Source: Nephrocerus scutellatus
Lineage: Eukaryota > Arthropoda > Insecta > Diptera > Pipunculidae
Length of the DNA stretch: 64,000 nucleotides
Direction of reading: 5' to 3'
NCBI GenBank assembly: GCA_947095585.1
Contig: OX352761.1
Location: 132,276,277-132,340,276 of the forward strand
Made by a program: the position numbers and the translations under genes. Numbering within the stretch: position 1 is the stretch's first letter; each line of letters begins with the position of its first letter. Of the stretch, positions 35,102-46,659 are shown piece after piece. The notes under the pieces are model-generated. The model was not told the origin of the DNA and searched no databases. It saw only the letters and a list, made by a program, of their open reading frames with translations.

Positions 35102-35191
35102 TAAGATTTAAAATAAAAAACGTGGAGCGCATACAATAGATAATTGATGCATAAGTAGTTGTACGCGCCCCACGTTTTTTTTTTAAATCTT
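35102..35191. repeat. Foldback repeat with roughly 30-bp arms
   Basis: GTAAGATTTAAAATAAAAAA then CGTGGAGCGC, a spacer of about 30 bases, then GCGCCCCACG and TTTTTTTTTTAAATCTTAC. The arms pair almost fully. Looks like a tiny MITE or foldback element; a hairpin RNA is possible but there is no sign of expression. Confidence 0.7.
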
Positions 35192-35239
35192 ACAATTCTC
35201 CCTACTCGTTTCACTCTGTGTAACTGTTACCCATAATAT

Positions 35240-35640
35240 AGTACTGTCCAGGAGTTGGCTAATCGAAGTAGATGATGGTATCATACCTTCAGGTACTTTC
35301 AGCAGTATATTACAGTGCCCGTATGGTCTAGTAGCAAAACACCCAGATTCACTAAGTCGAACTGCACAGCACGTCGCAACAAACTTGATAAATATGTCAG
35401 TAGGTAGTAGGTGTAAGATTATGTTAAGGGACTAAATCGAACATCGCTGAAATCTGCTGAGCTTGGTGTCATTGTTCTGTTTCCTCATCGCTGCCCATCA
35501 CACTAGCGATCCATAGGTAAGAATTGGTGCTACAGTAGCTGCGTACATCCAAAGAGCCATCCTTAGTTGAAGACCCCATTTCCTGTTGATGGTTTTGCTG
35601 CTGGCATATAGAGACACCGATGCTTTCTCATCACAAAGAT
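35240..35640 (-). mobile_element. Non-LTR retrotransposon C-terminal RT fragment
   Basis: On the reverse strand near 35500-35600 the frame reads KWGLQLRMALWMYAATVAPI then LTYGSLVWW. This is the thumb/connection signature (ILxYGSxVWW) of RNase H-bearing non-LTR elements, perhaps the same family as 22600-23340 and 39195-39830. Short and broken. Confidence 0.55.
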
Positions 35641-35741
35641 TATAAAAGATTAAAAGAGTAGATTAATTAAATTAATTTTTTGTTTTTATATAATTACATT
35701 ACAAAAACTAAACTGCTTATTACACAAAAAACCATTTTTTA

Positions 35742-38700
35742 TTAATCTTGATCCATTTGATCATTGTTTTTTTTCAACGAATCAGAAATGTATTCGTATG
35801 TGAGTTTGATTAAATACTGAAACGACTGATTTTTAATCAAATCGCCTAAATCGGAACTATTCAGAAAATCCTCCATTGGTGGGAGAGAAGCTTCAAAGTC
35901 ACCATCTAAAAGCGCATTGCAAATCGGTTATATTACTAACAAATTAATTTAACAAAATTACCAATTAAGTGGCAAACTTCGATTAGCTTAAAGAATAACA
36001 AACTGCGCATGTAGTCCAAAGCAGCGTTCATGTCATAATTAGTCCATGAATCTCTTAAAATTGCCGCACACCAGATTCTGTGTCGCGCCGCCACCGGATC
36101 TTCCAAGTAGTTGAGCAATTCCAATGCCTTACGAAAGTCAAACTCATTAGCCGATTCATTTTCTTCGGCAGTAAATAACTGCAAAAAAAGGGAAACATTT
36201 ATATATGGGAAAGCTGCTCAGATCCACACTTACGTTTATTATTTCATCAATCTTTAGAACCTTCTGGTTGTCAATGTCATAGCCGAATGAAGCAAGTAGA
36301 TTTTCACTTATTTGTTCTTGATAGTCAACTGCATTGAGATCGGCATTAATTTTTTCAATTTGCATTGACAAATCTGTATCTGCAGCTGATAACGATGAAA
36401 GCTTAGCCAGCGATAACATTGACTGAAAATGGAATGGTTAGTTGTTGCCCTTTCATCTAAAGATAAGAATGGTTTACCTTCTTTCTTTGTATAAACTCGG
36501 TTTCGTTCTGAGCTAACTGATAGAGAATTTTTGAAGCCCTACCAAAATCTCCATTAAATACTAATTGTATCCATCCTAATGTAGGGTGGTCACGTAGGAA
36601 TTGTGACAACGCTGCTTGATTGCCCTTAAATCGTTCAAATACTTCTCCCTGCCGTTTCTGTCGCAAGTGCCAATTGATTGCGAATTGAGAAAAATCATAT
36701 TCTTCATATTTCTGAATGTAACTGTTAAGTCGATCTTGATTGTCTGTTTCATCGCAAATCACAACTAAACTCTGAAAATCAAAATATTTTTCGCCAAGTT
36801 TTGCAGCCAACTCGTAATGTCTGTCTTCAACTAAAAGAAAAAAGTTTTTCTTAATTTTTTATCATTACCTGTCTGATTACTGTTTTTTAACTTACTAAAT
36901 ATGGAAATTAGATTTCTACGCTGTGATTCAAACTGTTGCAACATCACACTGTACTTTTCGGTATCTCGTATACTATCCAAATGGTTTTTTCGCCCATCCA
37001 GGATAAAGTCAATGACTTCCATTATTTGATAATACAATTTCTGTTTAAGTTCGGGTTCTGCGTTCGACCTTGCCCCGTGCTTAAGGGATATATCTATTAA
37101 ATTGCATAAGGCATCTCGAATCCCGATTGAACCGGACATAGCTGTCCACGGCAAATACTCATATGTGTCATTCTTATCGACCGGCAATGTGTACGTAGAT
37201 GCATTGTGTTCACGGAAGGAAATGATTTCTTTCAAAATTTGCAAAATAATTCCATTAATATCGCATATAATAGCTGCCACAGCTGATGCCTGGTTTTGTG
37301 ACTCTACCTTCCGATCAGCGACATCCGCAAAAGTTTGGAAAATATTCTGAAACCTTGTTACCTTTACATAGAATAGATCCTGAGCTATCAAATTGCCTCG
37401 TGGGCTTTCGTTCCACTTGGCGATAACCCGTTTTAAAGTTTCATCTATTAGTTTTTTGTACCTTTAAAGCGAAATTTAAAAAAATATACAATGTTAAGTG
37501 GTTGTGGATTATCAACTAACGACTACTGCTTGTAATGGTTATACTTTAACAATGGATTGGTGACTAAACCAACAATAACATGAATTTTGGTTGGTTTTAT
37601 GGTTACTTTAGAGACAAATCTAAATAACTTGGTGAGTAAAACGTAAAATAACAGTCCGACCAACAGTTGATCCTCTGTGCAATGACGCATCAACAATGAA
37701 CTATCTTTTGCTCTCATTGAGAAGCATTCTGAGATTTTGTTCCACCCGCTCTAGTACAAATCCTGCAATACAATTTTTCATTGGATTTAATTGTCGCCTG
37801 ATGTTTAAACCAGTATGTGTTTGCACTTGTAAGGGATGCACCAGAGTCTAAGACGCCTATTTTATTGGTCATTACTCATTAGTGATCGTTGTACAGTAAT
37901 TCGTTGCCACGCTTCACAATTATGCCGTTCATTCCAAAGGTATTATTAGTATTACATATATTAGATAAAATATCACTCAAGTAATAATCCAATCATTCGA
38001 ATATTTCCATTAGATCTTCTTTTTTTATAATACGCGCACGCTTAAAGGGGTTCGCACCCTTATAATGATCGGCTATATGATTGGCAAAGCGTGGAAAAAG
38101 GAAAAGGAAAAGGAGGAGAAAAGAGGAGATGTCTATGAGCTTTCAATACCTGTGGATCATAGTGATGTGGGAAGATTGAGCTTGGCAGAGCATTCCACAT
38201 ACGTGTTGTACGGCTGAAGAACGAATCCCTGAACTTAGCTATGCGTCCGAAGATGGGCTTGAGGGTAAACTGATGAGCATTAAGAGCGCCACGAGTATTG
38301 CGGTTGAATTCAAGGAGAGGTGGCATGCAGCTGGCTATTTCTCTTGAGCACCGCTGGTGGAAGAAACGATAAAACAGTGTCATGCCGGAAACGTTCCTGC
38401 GGTACTCATCACTGCGACACTGATAATTTTTTCGCGCGGTTTTGTATTTTATCTAGCTGATGCAAGGTAGTTTTAGGCGCACCAGACCAGATATGGCAAT
38501 TGTACTCAAGTTTAGGGCGAATAAAAGCCTTGTAGATAGAAGCCAGATAAGATGGAGTGATATATTTCTTGCACTTGAAAACCTAAACATTTCGCAGCTC
38601 GATGCAAAGGCCATTAATGGATAATGGCATGGGATTTAGGATTCGCTTAGACGACAGGCGACAGCATTTGGGTTTGGAAGCGTTAAATTCTACTCGATTG

Positions 38701-41700
38701 TTTTCTTCCCATTGTATTACGCTGTCTAGATCATAATTTAACGTGCTTAACAAACGAAGTTGTTTGAGTTCCACATGAGAAGTGGAGGGACCTTCCTTAA
38801 ACTTATATGAGAAAGTGAGAGTGCTGTCGTCAGCGAAAGAGTGAATTGGATTAGAAGTTACAGATAAAAGATCAATAATAAAATGAGAGAGTGTCGGGGA
38901 TAGAACAGAGCCCTGGGGAACACCAGCATTTATGTGGTGTATTTAAGACTTGAAACCGTCCAAAACAACTTGCATTGAGCGGTCAAAAAATAGCTTCTAA
39001 TCCAATGAAGCAGTTTTTCATCGAATCCATAAGCACGTATTTTGGACAAAAGAGCTGTCAAATGCTTTGGAAATATCAAGTGCAACAGCTTTGCTTTCAC
39101 CACAATGATACAAAGACCGGTTCCACTGTTCGGTGAGATATACCATCAAATCACCAGTGGAACGTTGCCCACGAAATCCGTACTGCCGGTCACTAATACA
39201 TAACGTCAAGACTGGTGGAGGAGTGTATGGCGAAGCTAAACAGACTTGGCGAAGTAAACAAGCTACGCTTGTACTGGGTGCCAGGACATACTGGCATAGA
39301 AGGCAATGAAGTAGCGGTTAGGCTCGCTATGCCAGTCATTCTGTGGCATAGGATACCGCATATGCGGGAGGAGATACGCAGAATAGGTAAGGCAGCTGCT
39401 TGTAAGATGGGAAAATCTCCCAGGCCTACGACAAGCAATGGAAATGATGGGGAACTATGACCCAGAGGTCTCGCTCGATATTGGGACTAAGTAGAAGTAA
39501 TGTACGAATCATTACGGGTCTCATAACATGACATTGTAGACTGAAGGTGTACCTAGGTGTACTAGAAGAGGATGGCAGCTGCAGGCTTCGTGGGAAGCAG
39601 AGGAAACCCCGTGGCACCTTCTTAATGAATGCGGAGCAACGATCCCACAGAGGAGAGATCTCAAGGCAACTAACGCGATCTCGGAGGCTGCACGGCATTC
39701 ACTGAAACCACACCATATCATTAAGTTCATAAGCACCATAGGTACGGAGGGGATGCTATAGGGACGGGCAAGCACTAGGTCCCAGTGATTTTGGTAGATA
39801 CCCCTTTTTCATCATCATCATCATCACCAACTCCAAAATTGCATTTCGCTTTATTTAATTATTTCACTTTCAAGCAGTTTCGATTTTGACTTTATTGCAC
39901 TTTTAAAAATGCATTAAAGTCCAAACTCGAATTAGACTTATTGCACTAATGCAACAAATATGCAACAGGCACATTCGTAAATAGATCCTGAGCAACTTCA
40001 GAATAACTTAAAATGAAAAACCGTAAATAGATGGGTAACTTTGGGTAACTTTGATATTAGAAAGTTACCCTGAAGTTACTCAGGGTCTATTTACAAATGT
40101 GCCTAATAAGTCCAAATCTTAAGTTTGAACTTTATTTCATTGGATTGAATACATGGCAACGTCTACTGAATTTTTTTCGGAACTCATTCCATTCCTTAAA
40201 AGCTGACATCATATTAACTTTGAGTAACACAATTAAATATGACTTGTTCACAAAAAAAACTTACTTATTTTGTAATTTATTCAATGCAATGGCCGCAATG
40301 ATTTTTTCATTTATATCGGAAAGAACATAACAGGTTGGTTTTTGCATTCCTTCACCGCCATACGGAACCGATGAAAGCTGGAAAAAAAATATTAATATTA
40401 TTAAATCTTAAAATAATCCAACGACATTTAGCCGCGTACTACTTCAATGATCTAATTACTATTAACTTCATTAAGGTAATGAAATCTTGCAAAACTCCAC
40501 TGTTTGAAAGAATGTAGTAATTTTTGAAATAGTATTACACACAAACCTTGTCCCAAAGACTGGTAGAATGCAGAAAATCAACAAAATGTCGTAAAGCTAT
40601 GTCTTTTTCTCTCAATTGTGTAAGAATTTGCAAGGACGATGAACTTCCCAATGCATGTTTTGAGGTACTTGTTTTGTTAAGTAATTCCTCCCATCTAGGA
40701 TCTGCAGCGGGTAAGTCTTCAGCCAGATCTTCTGCGATAGTAATAACAATTCTTGTGTGATAGATAAGTAAAATTTAATTAATAATTTAATAATGTCTAT
40801 TACCAACAATCTATATTACTTATCAAGTTGATTATCGGTAATCAAGCTTATTTGGCCGTCAGTAGTGCTGGCCAATAACTCTTTAAGTATTGTGTTGCAC
40901 ATTGTATTGTTTCGCTTTAGACGATAAACAAATGCCGCTTTAAGCTTGCTGACATCATCATTATATTTGTTGTAAATTTCATCCGGATCAAGCTCAAATA
41001 TGCATAAGTTCCGTTCATTCGCATTTACGGCAAACGACGTTTGGCAGTGAGTATTATCCACTGTGTAGTCAGCGGTTGGAGTGTATATATCAGACATGTT
41101 TGAAGTATTCATAAAATCGGTATTATCAAAATCCGATGGAGACACGCACATTAGACCATGAGAACGGCTAAAGAACAGGGGAATATTCGCACACACAGCT
41201 GCGCTCAATATACGATCGTCTTGTAACTGAAATTCAATTTTGTCGTTTTCTGTTTCTCCGACTGATGGGTTAGCCAAATTAACAGGATAGATAACTTTCT
41301 CCCCATATAAATATAAATTTGAGCGGCATATAATAAAACGAAACATTAAACAATCCCTTTCAGTGGTTGTATTATAAAATAGTGAAAGTTTCAGCGGAAT
41401 AAACTTTGCGATATTCATTGAATCGGTATTTGGCGACAAGATTACTAATGAAATACAATAGAAAAAGCAAATAGAAATTATGACCGTTTTGTGCTGCATT
41501 ACTTCGCTCTAAAATATTACCAATGGAATAATGCATTTGTGGCGTATGAGTGCTATAAACGGCTCCCGCTAGGATGTACATCTTTCCATCATGTATGTTC
41601 ATGTCCAAAAGGTTTAAATCAACTTCCAAAATTTCAGCTTACAATTTCGAGAAACGCATAATGCAAAAATTAATATTTTACAAATTAAAAAAAAAAACAA

Positions 41701-42990
41701 TGTACCTTTACTATTCCAGAATTTATGCTGAAATTCGTCACGAATTTTTCGAATAATATCACTGTCTTCAAAGAGTAGCTGATCATTGCATCCATTGTTG
41801 GTAAACCGCCAGCGTTGAATCCATTTGTCAGCCAGTACTGCAACAACACATGAGCTACCAACAGTTTCTTCGCAGTCTACCTTAACAAATTTCTGTAAAA
41901 TGCATGATGCACATTGAAACATAAATGATTGTATATTGTGAGAAAATATGGAACGCGTACGTTTTCCCTATCACTGTTGTTATTCATTCCTATTATAATC
42001 GATGCAAATTTTTTTCCAATGCCGCCTAAAAATCCAGATGGTTGTCTGATTGTCTTATGGTTAATAACGTGACGACCATTGATGACTTGCAGTTGAAGAA
42101 AAACCAAACTGCAAGTTGTTGTAACAAGCAAATATCCCTGATGTGGTGGAACTTCTAACAAATAATCAAACTCCTGACCATCTAAAATGCCTGTAAGGTC
42201 TATGGAAGATCCATCATGGGCAATTGATGGCCAATATCGAACATCTCCAGTCGGTGACACTGCCAGACAGGAAGCCATTTGTTGAGTATCCGACAGGAAA
42301 ACTTTTACAAGTGTCGCCTTATGTCCAATATCGCAATGGGGTAATGTCAGTTCACGGCATTGCGCCATTGCAGCTCGTCTGTTAGGGGTACGAACTACCG
42401 TCTTTGGGGAAGTATTTCCTTCTTCTCTAGTATCCTTAAACTGCCAAATAAGAAGGCGCCTACCGTGAACAACCTATCGGAGATCGGTATTTAAGAAAAT
42501 TGATTGATTTGCTTTTCTTTAGTTAGTTTACAAACCCATGCCCATCCATTTTTGGAGCAATTTATCGAAACAGTTACATTTTTTTCACAAAATGTCAAAG
42601 CTTCATTTACCAGCACGGGCAACTGAAATCCATAGCTCTCAACTACATTGCAATCAGAACGAACTCCAGCTAAGGTCTGGTTGGAACGACCCGACGCACT
42701 ATAACTCCTTAAATAAAAAGTTGAAAGTTATTACGGTCGGTTATGTATTGGCCAAGTAGAATTTGCCGGTAAAACTACTACTGCAAGGATTCACATATAG
42801 GTACTTACCCGGCAAACGCAGAGTTCTTTTTCAACCCTCCGACGACATTGTTTGATATAGAACCGGCGCCGAAATGAAACGATCGACGTCCCTGAGCTGA
42901 AATTGAACTAACCGAGCTCTGGCGTGTTCTTCCACCAAAGGGGCTTCTTGAAATTCCTGTGTACATTTGATTGGGCAATGTTTTATCCAT
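35742..42990 (-). CDS. Nup133: Nuclear pore complex protein Nup133
   Basis: Scaffold nucleoporin of the Y-complex (Nup107-160). Thirteen exons on the reverse strand, by splice site and phase: 42809-42990, 42536-42707, 41961-42473, 41706-41892, 41521-41637, 40820-41444, 40547-40751, 40265-40377, 36896-37461, 36478-36830, 36234-36422, 35962-36178, 35742-35905. Lengths sum to 3603 nt, 1200 aa plus stop, with every junction in phase. The N-terminus (MDKTLPNQMYTGISRSPFGG) is serine- and glycine-rich. Exons 2-6 form the beta-propeller (CEKNVTVSINCSKNGWAW, HGRRLLIWQFKDT, EFDYLLEVPPHQGYLLV). The C-terminal helical domain follows (WDKLSSVPYGGEGMQKPTCY, AINWHLRQKRQGEVFERFKG). Intron 8 (37462-40264) is 2.8 kb and full of transposons; most others are below 100 bp. 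An AATAAA overlaps the stop codon. No inactivating change seen. Confidence 0.93.
38040..39190 (-). mobile_element. CR1/jockey-like non-LTR element in Nup133 intron 8
   Basis: Reverse strand, high to low: RT block ISDRQYGFRGQRSTGDLMVY followed by AVALDISKAFDSSF (39018-39209), then WEENNRVEFNASKPKCCRLS near 38700, and the C-terminal SRTTRMWNALPSSIFP near 38180. This order and the WNALP motif fit the CR1/L2-type jockey group. Frames are interrupted. It is sense to Nup133 and joined at 39190 to an element of opposite direction. Confidence 0.75.
39195..39830 (+). mobile_element. RNase H-bearing non-LTR element 3' end in Nup133 intron 8
   Basis: The forward strand encodes MEECMAKLNRLGEVNKLRLY and VPGHTGIEGNEVAV (RNase H signature), then, with frame changes, a tail including LLNECGATIPQRRDLKATNA and HHIIKFISTIGTEGML. 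Homologous to 22600-23340. It ends near 39810-39830 in a run of CAT triplets, which looks like its 3' simple-repeat tail. Antisense to Nup133. Confidence 0.7.
39968..40103. mobile_element. MITE family 5 (GGCACATTCGTAAATAGATC)
   Basis: 136 bp with inverted ends GGCACATTCGTAAATAGATCCTGAG and CTCAGG.TCTATTTACAAATGTGCC. The interior contains GGGTAACTTTGGGTAACTTT. A second, interrupted copy lies at 55153-55485. It lies within Nup133 intron 8, about 160 bp from exon 8. Confidence 0.8.
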
Positions 42991-43227
42991 TGTTTGTGTA
43001 CTAACTAGACTTATATGTTACTGACTAGTTCTATAAAATTTAACTCTAAGTTCACTAACAAAAAATAAGCAAAATTTCATAAATTCTGTTTGTTCATACA
43101 AATTGGCGCAATCCGATGGACAGAAATGTTTTGACTTTATATGACATTTTCTATTGCATTTGATTAACGCATACGGATCCGTTGCTGCTTTGACTGGAAT
43201 GATTTATGTAGTTATTTTTTCATTAAA

Positions 43228-43430
43228 AAACTGGCGCAGATTCATTTTTTGGCTGTCAAGTTGTTCGTTTGTTCATAAAAAACCAATCTACCAATCTACA
43301 ATCGAAAACAGATATGTATATATTGGGAGATTTACCCCTCACAACAACACGCGTTTCGTGTTCGATTTGCCGAGAGAAAATCTGAGCTCGAGGGCTTTTT
43401 TCTAAAACAAAAAAAACGACTTAAACATCT
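43228..43430 (+). mobile_element. MITE family 2 copy
   Basis: CATTTTTTGGCTGTCAAGTT, AACCAATCTACCAATCTACA, then TTGGGAGATTTACCCCTC and GTGTTCGATTTGCCGAGA: same blocks and order as 18436-18705 inverted. GGCGCAG occurs just outside both ends (43223 and 43430), a possible duplication. Confidence 0.6.
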
Positions 43431-43544
43431 GGCGCAGGTTGATAGTGGAATATGCACTTAATTTTTGACGCGTGTGACGCATGGCATGTGGCACGTGTTA
43501 TAAATGAAAATCGATTCTTAAGGAGTAAACTCCAGTCGCGGGTC

Positions 43545-43985
43545 GGAGCTGACACGCATCTTTTATTTATATAAAACTTAAATTAATTATTAATTAAATT
43601 TAATATTTTATGTCAGTAACAAAATTTGTTTTAACAAAATTACAAATACGTAGCGAGTAAAAAACCCCGGTCGGTGCTGTTTCAAATAAATGTCGAAGCA
43701 TAATAGATTAAAAAATTTCAATATTTTTTTTACTTTAGTAATAATAATTACTTATACGTTAATTACGCGTTTGATTTTATACAAAAATAATCATTTTAAT
43801 TACATTTATTTCCCAGTCGAACTCCAAATAGGTGTTCGACTGAAACACCAACAATTCAGTCAAACTTACGACTAGTTGTATGACTCAATAATCGCGTTTA
43901 ATCAAAATCAAAATCAAATCAAAATCAATTGTGACGTCATTCGAAAATCAAAATGCTTTCATAATCGACCTCTGTATATTTTGGT
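43545..43985. repeat. 450-bp repeat P, uninterrupted copy
   Basis: Shares long blocks with 51660-51855 and 52735-52965: TTTTATGTCAGTAACAAAAT, CAAAATTACAAATACGTAGC, AGCATAATAGATTAAAAAAT, TTAATTACGCGTTTGATTTT, TTTCCCAGTCGAAC and GACTCAATAATCGCGTTTA. No coding capacity. The right part overlaps the start of a partial MITE family 2 copy (43970-44075). Confidence 0.7.
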
Positions 43986-44320
43986 AGATTTACCCCTCTT
44001 TTCACTAACTACACCTTGCGTGTTCGATTTGCCGAGAAAAATACAGAGTTGTTGCACAGATTGCTAAAACAAAAAAAACTACATTAAATTTAAATACAGG
44101 TTATCTAGATTGTTGTCAAATTCAACTTGTTGGAAAAGAGCTCTCACAATAATTAAGTTAAGCCTTATGGCAGAGCTCTCACAATTAAAATAGTTAAGAA
44201 AATAGTTAAATGGTTGTTAACTTTTATAATGTTAAATTGCAAAAAAAGTTAGGTGCGGATTGATTTTTTGGCTGTCAAGTTGTTCGTTTTCCCTAAAAAC
44301 CAATCGTTGAAATCAAACAA
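43970..44320 (+). mobile_element. Split MITE family 2 pieces
   Basis: 43970-44075 holds the right blocks (GGTAGATTTACCCCTCTTTT, GCGTGTTCGATTTGCCGAGA). 44255-44320 holds the left block (GATTTTTTGGCTGTCAAGTT, AACCAATCG). They are in the same direction but in reversed order, so these are parts of two copies or a rearranged one. Between them CTCTCACAAT occurs twice, a terminus of MITE family 4. Confidence 0.5.
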
Positions 44321-44771
44321 CAACAGATGTCATAAAACAATTGCTATATTTGCTATAATGCTTTCAACAAAATGAGTTAGGTATTTTTTGTGGTTAACGG
44401 CTGATCAAAGCAACAGCAAAAACTAACCAAATCAATTGGTCAATTTTTTGTTTCATGTGTTTGCCAATTTCAACAAAAAAATAAAAATTACAACAACAAA
44501 CACATTGGATAGACCAGAAAGGGTTTAGCGTTAACCAAAAAAAATTTTTGGGTTAAGAAATATTTAACCAAATTTTTAGTTATAATTCCCACCACCAGAG
44601 TCGACTTTTAAAAATTATATATGGATAAGATGCCAAACATCATTACATTTGATTTAATTCCAAACCGTCTTATATAGCTAATGTACAAATGGCGGGCATA
44701 CTTACCATTAATGGATAAAAAAATAGTAAATTAATGTTTAAAACCTAAAAAATGTAAACATTTCTTTTTTT

Positions 44772-45530
44772 AAATTCTCTATATGTTACCTACACGTCGG
44801 CATGGTTCTGTCTGTCGTTCGTTCGTTCGGTGGTGGAATCTTGCGATCAATTTTCAATCTATTTCCCAAAGCCCGATTTTATTAAAACTTTGCACACATA
44901 TGTATTTCCGGTGACAATACTTTCTATTAAAATTGGTAGTGATCGGGCTCCCATATACATTTTTTCACAATAATGCCATATAGCATTGGATCACACCAAA
45001 CTTTAATGACTGTGCCTGTATGCAACGCGCTACGATTTGAACCAAAAAAAACAACCCATAAAAATTAAAATTTTTCTTGTAAATTCTCTAATCGGGGATA
45101 CACACACACTGCGTGCTCGTTTTGTGGCAAAATCATTCACCAAATGACGCAGCGGCAGCGAACAGCGCTGCTCACAAAGCACAGAGCTCAGACTTTGCCG
45201 TGATCTGATGCGATACAGCGATATTTAAAAATTGTATATTGGGGTCCCCAAGAAGCCGATCGCTCCAAATTTTTACAAAAAGTGTTTTCCATCGAAGACA
45301 CACATGTGTACAAAATTTAAAGAAAATCGGGTAAATTTTGTAAAATATTTGTATGGGAGCCCCCCGACCACGCGGCCCGAGGGGCCTCAAATTTTAATAG
45401 AAAGTGTTGTCTTGGGAGATATACATGTGTGCAAAATTTCAATAAAATCGGGCTGTAGGAAGTGGGTTAAAAATTGATCACAAGATTTGGCCAGCCAGCC
45501 ACGGGCAAGTGAAGTTAATATATAGAATTT
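44772..45530. mobile_element. Terminal-repeat family with palindromic tandem monomers, copy 2
   Basis: Left AAATTCTCTATATGTTACCT with subterminal GGCATGGTTCTGTCTGTCG; right GGGCAAGTGAAGTTAATATA then TAGAATTT. Interior landmarks TGTATTTCCGGTGACAATAC, ACACATGTGTAC and TTTTAATAGAAAGTGTTGTC recur. Internal AAATTCTCTAATCGGGG (45081) marks a second, inner terminus, so the copy is composite. Confidence 0.65.
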
Positions 45531-46659
45531 AAAAAGTCAGAATTACATGAAATTTTTAAAAGGCCACGCAACTATCCATATCCTCTTAAGCAGTTAATTA
45601 AGAGCATTTGGGAAATTCCCATGCATTCTCTTAATTTCTTCTTTAATTTGATAGCTTTCTTTTTGGAAGGTATGTAGTTACTCTAAGGTAGTAAATATTT
45701 CCTGGTAACAAATTTCCTAGAGATATAAATCGCGAAAAACGGTTGCAAAAAACCAGGCCTCAATGAATAGCTGAATAACTGAACATCACTATTACATCTT
45801 TGACTGTTACCATTTTTCTGATACAAAATTTGCTAGATATTTAGAACAAGGTACTTTAAAGAATTAATGAAATCTAGTAATAAGGTTCACAAGCCAGAAG
45901 AAAGAGTTATTAATTGTGTATCGGACAATAACAACAAATTTGTATGTGATATTTTTTATTCATATCAATTTCTTCTAAGAACATTTTTTATAGCGTTACA
46001 CCAAGAAAGAAAATGAGCAGTGTAAATTTAATAACGACTATTTGTATCCTACATCAATACTTGTTTTCTTACATCTATTTTCTTAATATAGTTTAAATAT
46101 ACATGATTAAAAGTGAAATATACAGAACGATTCATCCAAAATGTTAGACACAACTTTAGAACGAATGGCGATTAGGGATAACATGATAGTTTTTGTGTGC
46201 TTATACAGAGATATTTCTTAATATTAATTTAATCTTGTTTTTATTTTAAGCAAACATGTGATGTTAATGTATCTAGTTATTAGTTAATAGGTATATTTAC
46301 TGACATATATATGTATACTGATATTTATTTATAAATATAATTTACAAAATAAAAATATATGACAATAACGACCCCCACGGTGTCGGTCGTTCGTTCTTCG
46401 TCCACTTTCTCGTTCTTACGTTTTTAAAAAACTCTTGAATTCCTAATTTGATTATCCAAATCAAATATTATAAATATCTACAAAATCTGCAGCTTCTTAT
46501 TTTTGCCAAATCTAGTCTGAGCTGTAAATAAAATGTTTAACAAAATCCAATAAGAAGTTCGCCAACGGATTACAAACCTGTTACCGGTTAAAGTTGGTCG
46601 AACGAGAACTTTTCATTATCGAATGTTTCAAACTGTTCCATGAACAGGCTTTCTGTGTA
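45531..46659 (-). other. Probable Spps 3' UTR and spacer
   Basis: AT-rich, no open frame. On the reverse strand several AATAAA hexamers occur (TTTATT on the given strand, for example near 46325 and 46240), suitable for Spps polyadenylation. Which is used cannot be told. Confidence 0.45.
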
